From the NCBI GenBank assembly GCA_947475465.1, contig CANJLK010000012.1:1-64000 (forward strand): a stretch of 64,000 bases of DNA, in the 5' to 3' direction. Each line of letters begins with the position of its first letter. Position 1 is the first letter of the stretch. The stretch is from Caulobacteraceae bacterium. Its GTDB lineage: Bacteria > Pseudomonadota > Alphaproteobacteria > Caulobacterales > Caulobacteraceae. A program made the position numbers and the translations under genes. Below are positions 16,639-25,013 of this stretch, in pieces. The notes under the pieces are model-generated. The model searched no databases. It had not been told where the DNA came from and saw only the letters and a program-made list of their open reading frames with translations.

Positions 16639-18197
16639 GCCGCGCCTGCCGATGCGGTGGCCAGGTAGGCGTCGCGCAGTTCGCGCTTCAGGACCTTGCC
16701 GATGTGGCTGCGCGGCAGGGCCTCGACGATCTGCAGGTCGGCCAGCCGCTGGGTCTTGCCGACCCGGCCGTTGACCCAGGCCTTGAGGTCGCCGGCGCCG
16801 ACCTTGGCGCCGGGCTTGAGGGCCACGAAGGCCACCGGGGTCTCGCCCCAGGCGTCCGACGGCGCGCCCACCACCGCGGCTTCGAGCACGGCCTCGTGGC
16901 GGACAATCTCGGCCTCCAGGTCGGAGGGATAGATGTTGAAGCCGCCGGAGATGATCATGTCCTTCTTGCGGTCCATGAGGGTTAGGAAGCCGTCCTCGTC
17001 GAAGCGCCCGACATCGCCAGTGCGGATGTAGCGCAGGCCATCGGGACTGAACCACTCCGCCTCGGAGGTCTTGGCCGGCTGATTGTGATAGCCCACCATC
17101 ATGGCGCCGGAACGGCCGACCACCTCGCCGATGCCGCCCTGGGCCACCTCACGGCCATCCTCGTCGATCAGGCGGATGTCATGGCCCGGGAAGGGCCGGC
17201 CTACGGTGTGCAGCTTGTCCGGGAACTCGTGGCATTGCAGGCCGCAGGTGCCGCCGCCTTCGGTCATGCCGTAGAATTCCACCAGCCCGCCCGGCCAGCG
17301 CTTGAGGATGTCGGCCTTCAGCTCGGCGGCGAAGGGCGCGGAGGTGGAGAACTTGGTCACGAAGCTGGAGAGGTCGTAGCGGTCGAAGTCAGGCCTGGCC
17401 ATCAGCCGGCGATACTGGACCGGCACCAGCATGGCGTGCGTGGCGCGGTGGCGCTCGGCGAGCGCCAGGAATTCGCCCGCCTCGAACTTGCCCATCAGCA
17501 CCGCCGTGCCGCCATTGGCCATCGTCGGCAGGAAGGAGACCAGGGTGGTGTTCGAATAGAGCGGCGTGGAGATCATCGTCACCGCTCGGTCGGTGTAGGC
17601 GCCGCGCCGCAGGTGGTGCCAGCGCATGGCGTGCGGCTGGACGATGCCCTTCGGCGCGCCGGTGGTCCCCGAGGAATAGATGATGTTGAAGCCCTGTTCG
17701 GGCGGCACATCGACGGCGCGGGGCTTCGCGCCCTCGGCGGCCAGCCAGGTTTCGAAATGCAGGCCCACGCCCGAGCCGTCGAGCGAGACCCGCTTGGCCG
17801 TGAGCTGGTCCAGCACCGGGGCCATCAGCTCCGCTACGCCGGCGTCCAGGAAAAAGACCTTCGCCCCGCAGTCGGCCAGCTGGCCGGCCAGGCTCTCGGC
17901 CGTCGAGGATGGCGCAAGCGGCGCGACGATGGCGCCGGCTCTCAGCACGCCCAGGAAGGCGGCCGCATACTCCACACTGGTGGTGGCGCAGATCGCCGCC
18001 ACATCGGCCTGGCCCACGCCGTCGCGCTGCAGGGCCGCGGCGATCCGGTCCATCAGCGCGTCGAGCCCGCCGTAGGTCAGCGACCGGCGCGCGTCGACCA
18101 GGGCCTGCTTGTCGCCCCGCACCTGGGCCTGGGCCGCGATCAGGTCGGCGACGGTGCCGAAATCCCGGGCCAGGATGGTCTCGACGGCGTTGGGCAT
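16635..18197 (-). CDS. class I adenylate-forming acyl-CoA synthetase
   Basis: A 520-residue AMP-dependent synthetase/ligase. Its ATP-binding P-loop is IIYSSGTTGAPKG, the A5 motif is EFYGMTEGG, the aspartate that binds the ribose is in YIRTGDVGRF, and the hinge leads to the C-terminal catalytic lysine in IGKVLKREL. It activates a carboxylic acid as acyl-AMP and transfers it to CoA; chain length is not predictable, but the closest style is fatty-acyl or aryl CoA ligases of degradation clusters. The stop overlaps the thioesterase start (ATGA), a classic co-translated arrangement of CoA ligase with thioesterase. Complete and of usual length. Confidence 0.9.
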   Translation of the reverse strand: MPNAVETILARDFGTVADLIAAQAQVRGDKQALVDARRSLTYGGLDALMDRIAAALQRDGVGQADVAAICATTSVEYAAAFLGVLRAGAIVAPLAPSSTAESLAGQLADCGAKVFFLDAGVAELMAPVLDQLTAKRVSLDGSGVGLHFETWLAAEGAKPRAVDVPPEQGFNIIYSSGTTGAPKGIVQPHAMRWHHLRRGAYTDRAVTMISTPLYSNTTLVSFLPTMANGGTAVLMGKFEAGEFLALAERHRATHAMLVPVQYRRLMARPDFDRYDLSSFVTKFSTSAPFAAELKADILKRWPGGLVEFYGMTEGGGTCGLQCHEFPDKLHTVGRPFPGHDIRLIDEDGREVAQGGIGEVVGRSGAMMVGYHNQPAKTSEAEWFSPDGLRYIRTGDVGRFDEDGFLTLMDRKKDMIISGGFNIYPSDLEAEIVRHEAVLEAAVVGAPSDAWGETPVAFVALKPGAKVGAGDLKAWVNGRVGKTQRLADLQIVEALPRSHIGKVLKRELRDAYLATASAGAA

Positions 18198-18275
18198 GGT
18201 CTGGCGGCCTGGCGGCTGCGGGGAGCGTTCCCCGCCAAGGAGGCCCGAAGTGTTAGCCTGCCCAGGCCCTGCCCG

Positions 18276-18860
18276 TCAGCCGCAATCTGCCGCCGCCTGG
18301 CCGGCGGTCAGCCGCGCCAGCAAGCGGGCTGCGTCGCGCGGGCGCGCAAGCCGATGCTTCGTCAGTTGGGCCCGCGCTGGGTCGGCGAAGGTGGCCGCGT
18401 AGCGGGCCCGCACGCGCGCGTGATTGTCCCAGGTCCAGCGGATCGGGTGGTCGGGGCGCAGCCAGCGGCGGAAATCCTCGCGGTTGCCGGTGCCTGGCCA
18501 AAGCTCGCGCGGCGAAAGGGCCCGCAGGAACGACCGCTTCAGCACGCGTGGCATGATCACCGACCGGCCATAGTCCAGCCAGACTAGGTGGGTGGCGCGG
18601 GCCAGGATCAGGGGCTGGACGAGACTGTAGTTGCCATCGGCGACCCAGCTGTCGGCCGCCGCCGCGTCTTGCACCAGGCGAATGAACGCCGCCGGGTCGG
18701 ACTTGCTGAGCAGCACCCAGCCGGGGCGCCAGGCGATGGCGTCCAGCTCCACATGAGGGATGGCGAGCCTCTGGGCCAGGCGCGCGGCGAAGGCCGACTT
18801 CCCCGAGCCGGAGCTGCCCACCACCGCCACCCGAAAATCCGCGAGGCGGGTCCGGGCCAT
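18276..18860 (-). CDS. P-loop AAA-type/adenylate kinase-like protein (FlaR-like)
   Basis: A 194-residue P-loop NTPase. Walker A is GSSGSGKSAFA (about residues 15-25). The segments WVADGNYS and LVWLDYGRS match the small family called DNA topology modulation protein FlaR, which is related to adenylate and shikimate kinases. The ELDAIAWRPGW stretch after the P-loop is also typical. The true substrate of the family is unknown, and the topology name comes from an old genetic observation, so a nucleotide or small-molecule kinase role is as likely. AAAAGGAAG precedes the ATG. The gene is divergent from the enoyl-CoA hydratase gene. Confidence 0.78.
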   Translation of the reverse strand: MARTRLADFRVAVVGSSGSGKSAFAARLAQRLAIPHVELDAIAWRPGWVLLSKSDPAAFIRLVQDAAAADSWVADGNYSLVQPLILARATHLVWLDYGRSVIMPRVLKRSFLRALSPRELWPGTGNREDFRRWLRPDHPIRWTWDNHARVRARYAATFADPARAQLTKHRLARPRDAARLLARLTAGQAAADCG

Positions 18861-18925
18861 CTTCCTTTTCCTTACCTAGCGTCCGGCCGTTATGGTCCAG
18901 GCGTGTGCAACGGCAAGAGGGCAGG

Positions 18926-19711
18926 ATGACGATCAAGGCGAACTGGGGCGAAAATGTCTCCGTGGCGATGGACGGCCACGTGGCGGTGGTGACCCTCGAC
19001 AAAGCGCCCAACAACCACGTCTCGGTGGCCCTGATGCGCGATCTGGCCGACGCCCTGGAGGCCTTGGACACGGACGCCGCGGTGCGCGCCACGGTGCTGC
19101 AGACGGCCGGAAAGTCGTTCTGCGCCGGTGCCGACTTCGGCGGCGGCGACAGCATCAGCCAGAGTCAGGATGGGGTGGCGGCGCTCTACGAACAGGCTGC
19201 GCGCCTGTTTGCGGCGCAAAAGCCGATCGTCGCGGCGGTGCAGGGCGCCGCCATCGGCGCGGGCCTCGGGCTGGCGATGATGGCGGACTTCCGGGTCGCG
19301 GCGCCGGAGGCGCGGTTCTCGGCCAATTTCGTCAAGCTGGGCTATCACCCGGGTTTCGGCCTGACCCACACCCTGCCGCGCGCCATCGGGGCCCAGCAGG
19401 CCGCGCTGATGTTCCTCACCGGCCGCCGGATCAAGGGCGAGGAGGCCCTGGCCATGGGCCTGGCCGAGGCGCTGGTCCCGCTGGCGGATCTGCGTGCGGC
19501 GGCGCTCGGGCTGGCGCGCGAGATCGCCGAGAACGCGCCGCTGGCGATCCTGGCCACCCGCCGCACGCTGCGGTCCGGTCTTCTCGAGGCGGTGCGCGCC
19601 GCCACGGCTCATGAGAACGGCCAGCAGGGCCCCTTGCGCGCCAGCGAGGATTTCGCGGAGGGCGTCCGCGCCGTCGCCGAGCGGCGGCCGGGGAACTTCA
19701 GGGGCCGCTGA
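18926..19711 (+). CDS. enoyl-CoA hydratase/isomerase family protein
   Basis: A 261-residue crotonase-fold enzyme. The oxyanion-hole segments are KSFCAGADFGGGD and VQGAAIGAGLGLAMMADFRVA, where the second contains the usual glycine helix cap. The position of catalytic glutamates in hydratases is not clearly conserved, so dehydration, isomerisation or another crotonase reaction is possible. ATG 18926 is preferred over the upstream GTG 18905 because the domain begins there and AGGGCAGG lies just before it. It faces away from the P-loop gene and abuts eda, whose stop begins at the next base. It fits the local acyl-CoA degradation theme. Confidence 0.88.
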   Translation: MTIKANWGENVSVAMDGHVAVVTLDKAPNNHVSVALMRDLADALEALDTDAAVRATVLQTAGKSFCAGADFGGGDSISQSQDGVAALYEQAARLFAAQKPIVAAVQGAAIGAGLGLAMMADFRVAAPEARFSANFVKLGYHPGFGLTHTLPRAIGAQQAALMFLTGRRIKGEEALAMGLAEALVPLADLRAAALGLAREIAENAPLAILATRRTLRSGLLEAVRAATAHENGQQGPLRASEDFAEGVRAVAERRPGNFRGR

Positions 19712-20329
19712 TCAGCCGGCGCGGAGCGCGCAGGCCGCCCGGGCCAACGCCGTGATCCTGTCCCAGTCGCCGGCGCGGATGGCCTCGGCCGGCGCCACCC
19801 AGCTGCCGCCGACGCAAAGCACGTTGGGCAGGGCCAGATAGTCCCCGGCGTTCTCGGCGCTGACCCCGCCCGTAGGACAGAACCTGGCCTGGGCGAACGG
19901 ACTGGCGAAGGCCTTCAGCGCCGCGGCGCCGCCCACGACATTGGCCGGGAACAGCTTGAAATGGGTGTAGCCGGCGGCCAGCCCGGCCATCAGCTCTGTC
20001 GCCGTGGCGACACCCGGCAGGAGCGGGATCGCGCCCTCCGCCCGCTCGCCCGCGATCAGGCCAGGGCTGACGCAGAACCGCCCGCCCATGTCGGCGACCG
20101 CAACCCGGGTGGCGGCGTCAAGCACGGTGCCGGCGCCGACCACGGCGCCTTCGATCTCGCCGGCCATCCGCTCGATGCACTGGGCCGCGACCGGGGTCCG
20201 CAGGGTGACTTCAAGGACGCTGAGGCCGCCCGCCACCAGGGCGCGGCCCAGGGGAACGGCATGGGCCACATCCTCGATGATCAGGACCGGGATGACCGGC
20301 GCCCGGCGCATGATCGCCTCGATGGTCAT
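19712..20329 (-). CDS. eda: 2-dehydro-3-deoxyphosphogluconate (KDPG) aldolase
   Basis: A 205-residue class I aldolase that splits KDPG to pyruvate and glyceraldehyde 3-phosphate, the last step of the Entner-Doudoroff pathway. The Schiff-base lysine is in HFKLFPA and the family pattern VLEVTLRTP, VGAGTVL and RFCPTGGV is complete. ATG 20329 begins the conserved N-terminus; the longer frame upstream is spurious. It is the last gene of pgl-edd-glk-eda, eight bases after glk. The stop is directly adjacent to that of the convergent enoyl-CoA hydratase gene. Confidence 0.95.
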   Translation of the reverse strand: MTIEAIMRRAPVIPVLIIEDVAHAVPLGRALVAGGLSVLEVTLRTPVAAQCIERMAGEIEGAVVGAGTVLDAATRVAVADMGGRFCVSPGLIAGERAEGAIPLLPGVATATELMAGLAAGYTHFKLFPANVVGGAAALKAFASPFAQARFCPTGGVSAENAGDYLALPNVLCVGGSWVAPAEAIRAGDWDRITALARAACALRAG

Positions 20330-20337
20330 GGGGCCGC

Positions 20338-21306
20338 TCACAGGCGTTCCAGCACGGCCAGTTCGCGCGCGGCGCCCAGGATCGCCGGATAGGGATGCAG
20401 CACCAGCGAGGTCGGGATCTGCTGCACATAGGGGCTCAGCCGCCCCTTGTCCTCGAAGCGGCGACGGAAGTCGCCCTTGGCCAGCCGGTCGGCCATCTTG
20501 GGCGCGATGCCGCCTGACACGAAGACGCCGCCCCGGGCCCCAAAGCTCAGCGCCAGGTCGCCGGCCACCGCGCCCAGGATGCCGCAGAAACGGTCCATGG
20601 TTTCGCTGGCCAGCGGATCGCCCGCATTGCCCGCCTCGGTGACCGCCTTCTGGTCGGCGTGGACCGCCGCCTGGCCCTGCATCTCGGCCACGGTGAGATA
20701 GAGGTCGAACAGGCCCTGGCCGGACAGCAGCCGCTCGATGGACACCCGGCCATGGCGCGCCTTTTGCCGCTTCCAGGCGGCGTATTCCACCTCGTCGCTG
20801 GGGGCGAAAGCGGCGTGGCCGCCCTCGGTCGCAACGGCCAGATCGCCGCGCTCCCCGCGCGCCAGGCCCGCTACGCCGAAGCCCGTGCCCGCGCCCAGCA
20901 CCACCATGGGGCAATCCGCGGCGCCACGCAGGGACGGTCCGATAGGCTTGAGGTCGGCGGCGTCCAGCAGGGGACAGGCCAGCGCCTGGGCGGCGAAGTC
21001 GTTCATCAGCCGCACGCCCTCGAATTCGAAGTGGGCGAGGATCTCGCCCTCCGAGACCTGCCAGTCGAGATTGGTGAACTCGATCTCCCCGTCCATGACC
21101 GGGCCGGCGACGGCGATCACCGCGCGGGGGGGGCGCTTGCGGCCCATGGTCCGGGTCAGGAAGTCCTCGATGATGTCGTTCAAGGCGTTGAAGTCGGCCG
21201 CCTGGTAGACATGCAGGTGGCGCACGCGCCCTTCATTATCGACCAGGGCGAAGCGGGCGTTGGTGCCGCCGACGTCGCCGACAAGTCCGGTATAGTGCGG
21301 CTTCAT
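20338..21306 (-). CDS. glk: glucokinase
   Basis: A 322-residue bacterial glucokinase of the ROK-independent Glk family, using ATP to make glucose 6-phosphate. The N-terminal phosphate motif is GLVGDVGGTNARFAL, the substrate region LTNLDWQVSE and the adenosine motif GGVFVSGGIAPKM. The aspartate of the NDFAAQ segment (LMNDFAAQALA) fits the catalytic base. An eight-G run (minus: Cs) near 21126-21133 is read in frame as Pro-Pro, so it is not a break. The gene lies two bases after the edd stop and eight before eda, confirming an operon. Confidence 0.95.
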   Translation of the reverse strand: MKPHYTGLVGDVGGTNARFALVDNEGRVRHLHVYQAADFNALNDIIEDFLTRTMGRKRPPRAVIAVAGPVMDGEIEFTNLDWQVSEGEILAHFEFEGVRLMNDFAAQALACPLLDAADLKPIGPSLRGAADCPMVVLGAGTGFGVAGLARGERGDLAVATEGGHAAFAPSDEVEYAAWKRQKARHGRVSIERLLSGQGLFDLYLTVAEMQGQAAVHADQKAVTEAGNAGDPLASETMDRFCGILGAVAGDLALSFGARGGVFVSGGIAPKMADRLAKGDFRRRFEDKGRLSPYVQQIPTSLVLHPYPAILGAARELAVLERL

Positions 21307-21308
21307 GC

Positions 21309-23120
21309 TCAGGCGGCCTGGAAGAGGGAACAGGCGCCCGCGTCGGCCGGGCCGGCGGCGCGGCGCATGAGGCCGAAAAGTTCCCGGCCGTAGCCGGTGG
21401 CGGACGGCCGGGCCGTCGCGGCCTTGCGGGCCATCATCACGCTGGGGCTCACCTTGATCTCCAAACTCCCCTTGTTGGCGTCGACCCGGATCACGTCGCC
21501 GTCCTGCACATAGGCCAGGAGGCCGCCGTCGGCCGCCTCGGGCGTCACGTGGATCGCCGCCGGCACCTTGCCGGACGCCCCTGACATCCGCCCGTCGGTG
21601 ACCAGCGCCACCTTGAAGCCCTTGTCCAGCAGGACGCCAAGCGGCGGCGTCAGATTATGCAATTCCGGCATGCCGTTCGCCTTGGGGCCCTGGAAGCGGA
21701 CCACCGCGATGAAATCGCGGTCAAGCTCGCCGCGCTTGAAGGCGGCCTGCAGCTCGTCCTGGTCCTCGAAGACGATGGCCGGGGCCTCGATCACGTGGTG
21801 CTCGGGCTTGACCGCCGAGGTCTTCATGACCGCGCGGCCCAGCGGGCCGGTGAGCAGACGGATGCCGCCCTCGGACTGGAAGGGATCGGAGACCGGCCGC
21901 AGGATCTCGGTGTTGAGCGAGGTCGCCGTCCCCTCGCGCCAGACCAGCGCCTCGCCATCGAGAAAGGGTTCGCGCTGGTAGTGTCGAAGGCCCGGTCCCG
22001 CGACGGTCACCACGTCCTCGTGGGCCAGGCCCGCATCCAGAAGCTGGCGGATCACGAAGGCCATGCCGCCGGCGGCTTGGAAGGCGTTCACGTCCTCGCT
22101 GCCGTTCGGATAGACCTTGGCGATCAGGGGGGTCACCCGCGAGAGGTCGTCGAAGTCCTCCCAGGTGATCCGGATCCCCGCCGCCCGGCCCATGGCGATC
22201 AAGTGCAGGGTGTGGTTGGTCGAGCCGCCGGTGGCCAGGAGCCCGGCCAGCGCATTCACCAGGCTTTTGGCGTCCACCACCTGGGACATGGGCGTGTAGT
22301 CGTTGCTTCCGTCGCGGATCTCGATGGCGCGCCTGGGCGCCGCGGCGGTGAGCGCGTCACGCAAGGGCGTATTGGGATGCACGAAGGCCGCGCCCGGCAG
22401 GTGCAGGCCCATCATCTCCATCATCATCTGGTTGGAATTGGCCGTGCCGTAGAAGGTGCAGGTGCCCGGCCCGTGGTAGGACTTCATCTCGCTGTCGAGC
22501 AGTTCCTCGCGCGTCGCCTTGCCCTGGGCGTAGAGGCCGCGGACCCGGGCCTTTTCGGCGTTGGACAGGCCTGAGGTCATCGGTCCGGCGGGCACGAAAA
22601 GGGTCGGCAGATGGCCGAAGCTCAGCGCGCCCATGGTCAGGCCGGGAACGATCTTGTCACAGACCCCCAGCATCAGGGCCGCGTCGAAGGCGTCGTGGGT
22701 CAGGGCCACCGCCGTGGCCATGGCGATGACGTCTCGGGAGAACAGCGACAGTTCCATGCCCGGCCGGCCCTGGGTGACCCCATCGCACATGGCCGGCACG
22801 CCGCCGGCGTACTGCGCCGTGCCGCCGGCCTCGCGCGCGGCGCGGCGGATGATCTCTGGGAAGCGCTCGAACGGCTGGTGCGCCGAGAGCATGTCGTTGT
22901 AGGCGCTGACGACGGCCACGTTCGGCGCGGTCGGATCGCGCATCCGCAGCTTGTCGCCATCGCTGTCGGCGGCGAAGGCGTGCGCCCAGTTGGCGCAGGA
23001 GAGTTTCCCCCGGCCGGTCCCCGCATGGCGGGCGGCTTCCATGCGCGCCAGGTAGTCGGCGCGGCTGTCGAGGCTGCGCGCGACAATCCGCTCTGTGACC
23101 TCGGCGGTGACCGGATGCAT
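21309..23120 (-). CDS. edd: phosphogluconate dehydratase
   Basis: A 603-residue IlvD/Edd-family [4Fe-4S] dehydratase that turns 6-phosphogluconate into KDPG. Diagnostic features are [13 protein letters not shown], the cluster cysteines in the [10 protein letters not shown] and [10 protein letters not shown] motifs and in [14 protein letters not shown], and the C-terminal [21 protein letters not shown] broken into family blocks. Its length is that of 6-phosphogluconate dehydratases rather than dihydroxyacid dehydratase (about 560). It sits between pgl (13 bases upstream) and glk, in the central step of the pathway. The enzyme is oxygen-sensitive by family. Confidence 0.96.
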   Translation of the reverse strand: MHPVTAEVTERIVARSLDSRADYLARMEAARHAGTGRGKLSCANWAHAFAADSDGDKLRMRDPTAPNVAVVSAYNDMLSAHQPFERFPEIIRRAAREAGGTAQYAGGVPAMCDGVTQGRPGMELSLFSRDVIAMATAVALTHDAFDAALMLGVCDKIVPGLTMGALSFGHLPTLFVPAGPMTSGLSNAEKARVRGLYAQGKATREELLDSEMKSYHGPGTCTFYGTANSNQMMMEMMGLHLPGAAFVHPNTPLRDALTAAAPRRAIEIRDGSNDYTPMSQVVDAKSLVNALAGLLATGGSTNHTLHLIAMGRAAGIRITWEDFDDLSRVTPLIAKVYPNGSEDVNAFQAAGGMAFVIRQLLDAGLAHEDVVTVAGPGLRHYQREPFLDGEALVWREGTATSLNTEILRPVSDPFQSEGGIRLLTGPLGRAVMKTSAVKPEHHVIEAPAIVFEDQDELQAAFKRGELDRDFIAVVRFQGPKANGMPELHNLTPPLGVLLDKGFKVALVTDGRMSGASGKVPAAIHVTPEAADGGLLAYVQDGDVIRVDANKGSLEIKVSPSVMMARKAATARPSATGYGRELFGLMRRAAGPADAGACSLFQAA

Positions 23121-23133
23121 GGGCCAGACCCTT

Positions 23134-23790
23134 CTAGTTCGGTGTCCAGAGGACGCGGACGGGGACGCGATCCTGGACGAGGATGGCGCGCACCGGCAGG
23201 TCCTTGCCGGCCAGCGCCTCGCCGATCACCTGCCGCTTAGCCTCCCCCGCGATCAAGAGGAAGATGGCTCGGCTCTGCAACAACGCCGCCAGGGTCAGGG
23301 TGATCCGCGCCACCGGCGGTGAGCCGTAGCCCTCCGGCGATTCCGCCAGCAGGACGTGGCCGTTCGGGTCCATGGCCTGGGCCAGGACCGGACTTCCTGG
23401 AATCAGCGAGGCCACATGGCCGTCCTCGCCCATGCCCAGCATGACCGCGTCGAAGGGCAGCAGCCGGCGAAGCGCTGGCTCGGCGTAGTCGCTCAGCGGC
23501 AGGAACCGCGCCTGGGCGGCTGGGCCCTGGAACAGCCGCTCCCTCAGCAGGCGGGCGTTGGAATTGGGCGATTGGGCGTCGACCTGCCGTTCGTCCGAGA
23601 GCGTGACCGCGACGTGGCTCCAGTCGATGTCCAGTCTGCTCAGTCGATCGTAGACCAGGCCTGGCGAACGGCCGCCGGTCGCCACCAGCCCTGCACGGCC
23701 CCTGGCGGCCAGCGCCGCCGACAGGCGCGCGCCGATCGCGGCGGCGGCTTCGTCGGCGAGCCCAACTGAATCTGGATAGTTTTCGATCAT
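23134..23790 (-). CDS. pgl: 6-phosphogluconolactonase
   Basis: A 218-residue SugE/DevB-type lactonase that hydrolyses 6-phosphogluconolactone, the product of Zwf. Recognised by [27 protein letters not shown] with the catalytic region SPNSNARLL, and [23 protein letters not shown] 23790 is chosen with GAAGGCAG before it. It is the first gene of the pgl-edd-glk-eda operon. zwf, which precedes it in metabolism, is not in this operon but 7 kb away on the same strand. It is divergent from the GT4 glycosyltransferase. Confidence 0.94.
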   Translation of the reverse strand: MIENYPDSVGLADEAAAAIGARLSAALAARGRAGLVATGGRSPGLVYDRLSRLDIDWSHVAVTLSDERQVDAQSPNSNARLLRERLFQGPAAQARFLPLSDYAEPALRRLLPFDAVMLGMGEDGHVASLIPGSPVLAQAMDPNGHVLLAESPEGYGSPPVARITLTLAALLQSRAIFLLIAGEAKRQVIGEALAGKDLPVRAILVQDRVPVRVLWTPN

Positions 23791-23946
23791 CTGCCTTCGC
23801 ACATAGCGCAGTCGTCGCGATCCCGCTGCCGTGGCGATGTTATTTCCGTCCGCCCGGAACCAAGTCGCGCCCCGCCCATAGAGTTATCAGGGCGCGCCGC
23901 GGGCCGGCGCCACGACCCATGCGTTCAACATCTTGGGAGACGGGCA

Positions 23947-25005
23947 ATGAGGATCGCGCAGGTAGGACCCCTATATGAGGCGGTGCCGCCGAAGTTCTAT
24001 GGCGGGACCGAACGCGTGGTGGCGCACCTCACCGACGCCCTGGTCGATCTCGGGCACGACGTGACCCTGTTCTCCAGCGGCGACGCCCAGACCAAGGCCC
24101 AGCTGGTGGCGGTCAGAGACCAGGCGATCCGGCTGGACCCGGCGCCGCTCAAGTCCGACCTCGCCGCCCATATGAGCATGCTTGCCGAAGTGCGCCGTCG
24201 GGCGTCCTCGTTCGACGTCATTCACTTCCATACCGACATGATCCATTTCCCGTTCTTCGAGGACCTGGCCGCGAAGACGGTGACCACCCTCCATGGCCGG
24301 CTCGACCTGAAGGACCTGCCGGCGGTCTACCAGCGGTGGACCGGGTTCCCTCTCGTCTCGATCAGCGACGACCAGCGCCGGCCGCTCGCTTCCGCCAATT
24401 GGCTGGCCACCGTGCATCACGGCATGCGCGCCGACCTCTACGATTTCCATGCGCGGAGCGAGGGATACCTGGCCTTCCTGGGCCGCATCTCACCCGAAAA
24501 GCGCCCGGACCGCGCCATCGCCATCGCCAGGCGCGCCGGCCGGCGGCTGAAGATCGCCGCCAAGGTGGACGCCGCCGACCGGGCCTATTTCGAGGAGAAG
24601 ATCGAGCCCCTGCTGCACGATCCACTTATCGAGTTCCTGGGCGAGATCGGCGACGGCGAAAAATCGGCATTCCTGGGGGGCGCGGACGCCCTGCTGTTCC
24701 CCATCGACTGGCCCGAACCCTTCGGGCTGGTGATGATCGAGGCCATGGCCTGCGGCACGCCGGTGATCGCCTACGAATGCGGATCGGTGCCTGAGGTGAT
24801 CGAGGATGGCCTGACCGGCTTCATCGTCCGCACCGATGACGAGGCCGACGCCGCGGTCGACCGCTTGCCGACCCTCGACCGCCGCGCGGTGAGGGCCCGG
24901 TTCGAGGCGCGTTTCTCGGCCACGGCCATGGCCCAGCGCTACATCGACCTCTACCGCAACCTTCCGCTAGGCTGCGAGGCGCGGGTGGAGCTCGCGGCGG
25001 AGTAG
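23947..25005 (+). CDS. glycosyltransferase family 4 protein
   Basis: A 352-residue GT-B glycosyltransferase. The N-terminal glycine loop is PPKFYGGTERVVAHL, and the C-terminal nucleotide-sugar motif is EPFGLVMIEAMACGTPVIA, with the two glutamates of the GT4 E-x7-E motif. Such enzymes retain anomeric configuration and use UDP- or ADP-linked sugars. The start is clear at the ATG after GGGAGACGGGCA. It heads a run with a debranching protein eight bases later, followed further on by GH15 and trehalose genes, so a role in storage glucan or trehalose-type sugar synthesis is suggested; an exopolysaccharide role is an alternative. Confidence 0.88.
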   Translation: MRIAQVGPLYEAVPPKFYGGTERVVAHLTDALVDLGHDVTLFSSGDAQTKAQLVAVRDQAIRLDPAPLKSDLAAHMSMLAEVRRRASSFDVIHFHTDMIHFPFFEDLAAKTVTTLHGRLDLKDLPAVYQRWTGFPLVSISDDQRRPLASANWLATVHHGMRADLYDFHARSEGYLAFLGRISPEKRPDRAIAIARRAGRRLKIAAKVDAADRAYFEEKIEPLLHDPLIEFLGEIGDGEKSAFLGGADALLFPIDWPEPFGLVMIEAMACGTPVIAYECGSVPEVIEDGLTGFIVRTDDEADAAVDRLPTLDRRAVRARFEARFSATAMAQRYIDLYRNLPLGCEARVELAAE

Positions 25006-25013
25006 GCTAGGGC

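Noticed and set aside
21126..21133. A run of eight Gs in glk that could signal a frameshift
   Set aside because: It reads in frame as Arg-Pro-Pro-Arg on the minus strand, and the protein is intact on both sides.
23856..23885. A possible general-stress (EcfG) promoter before the GT4 gene
   Set aside because: GGAAC is present but the next GTT is 22 bases away instead of 16-17.
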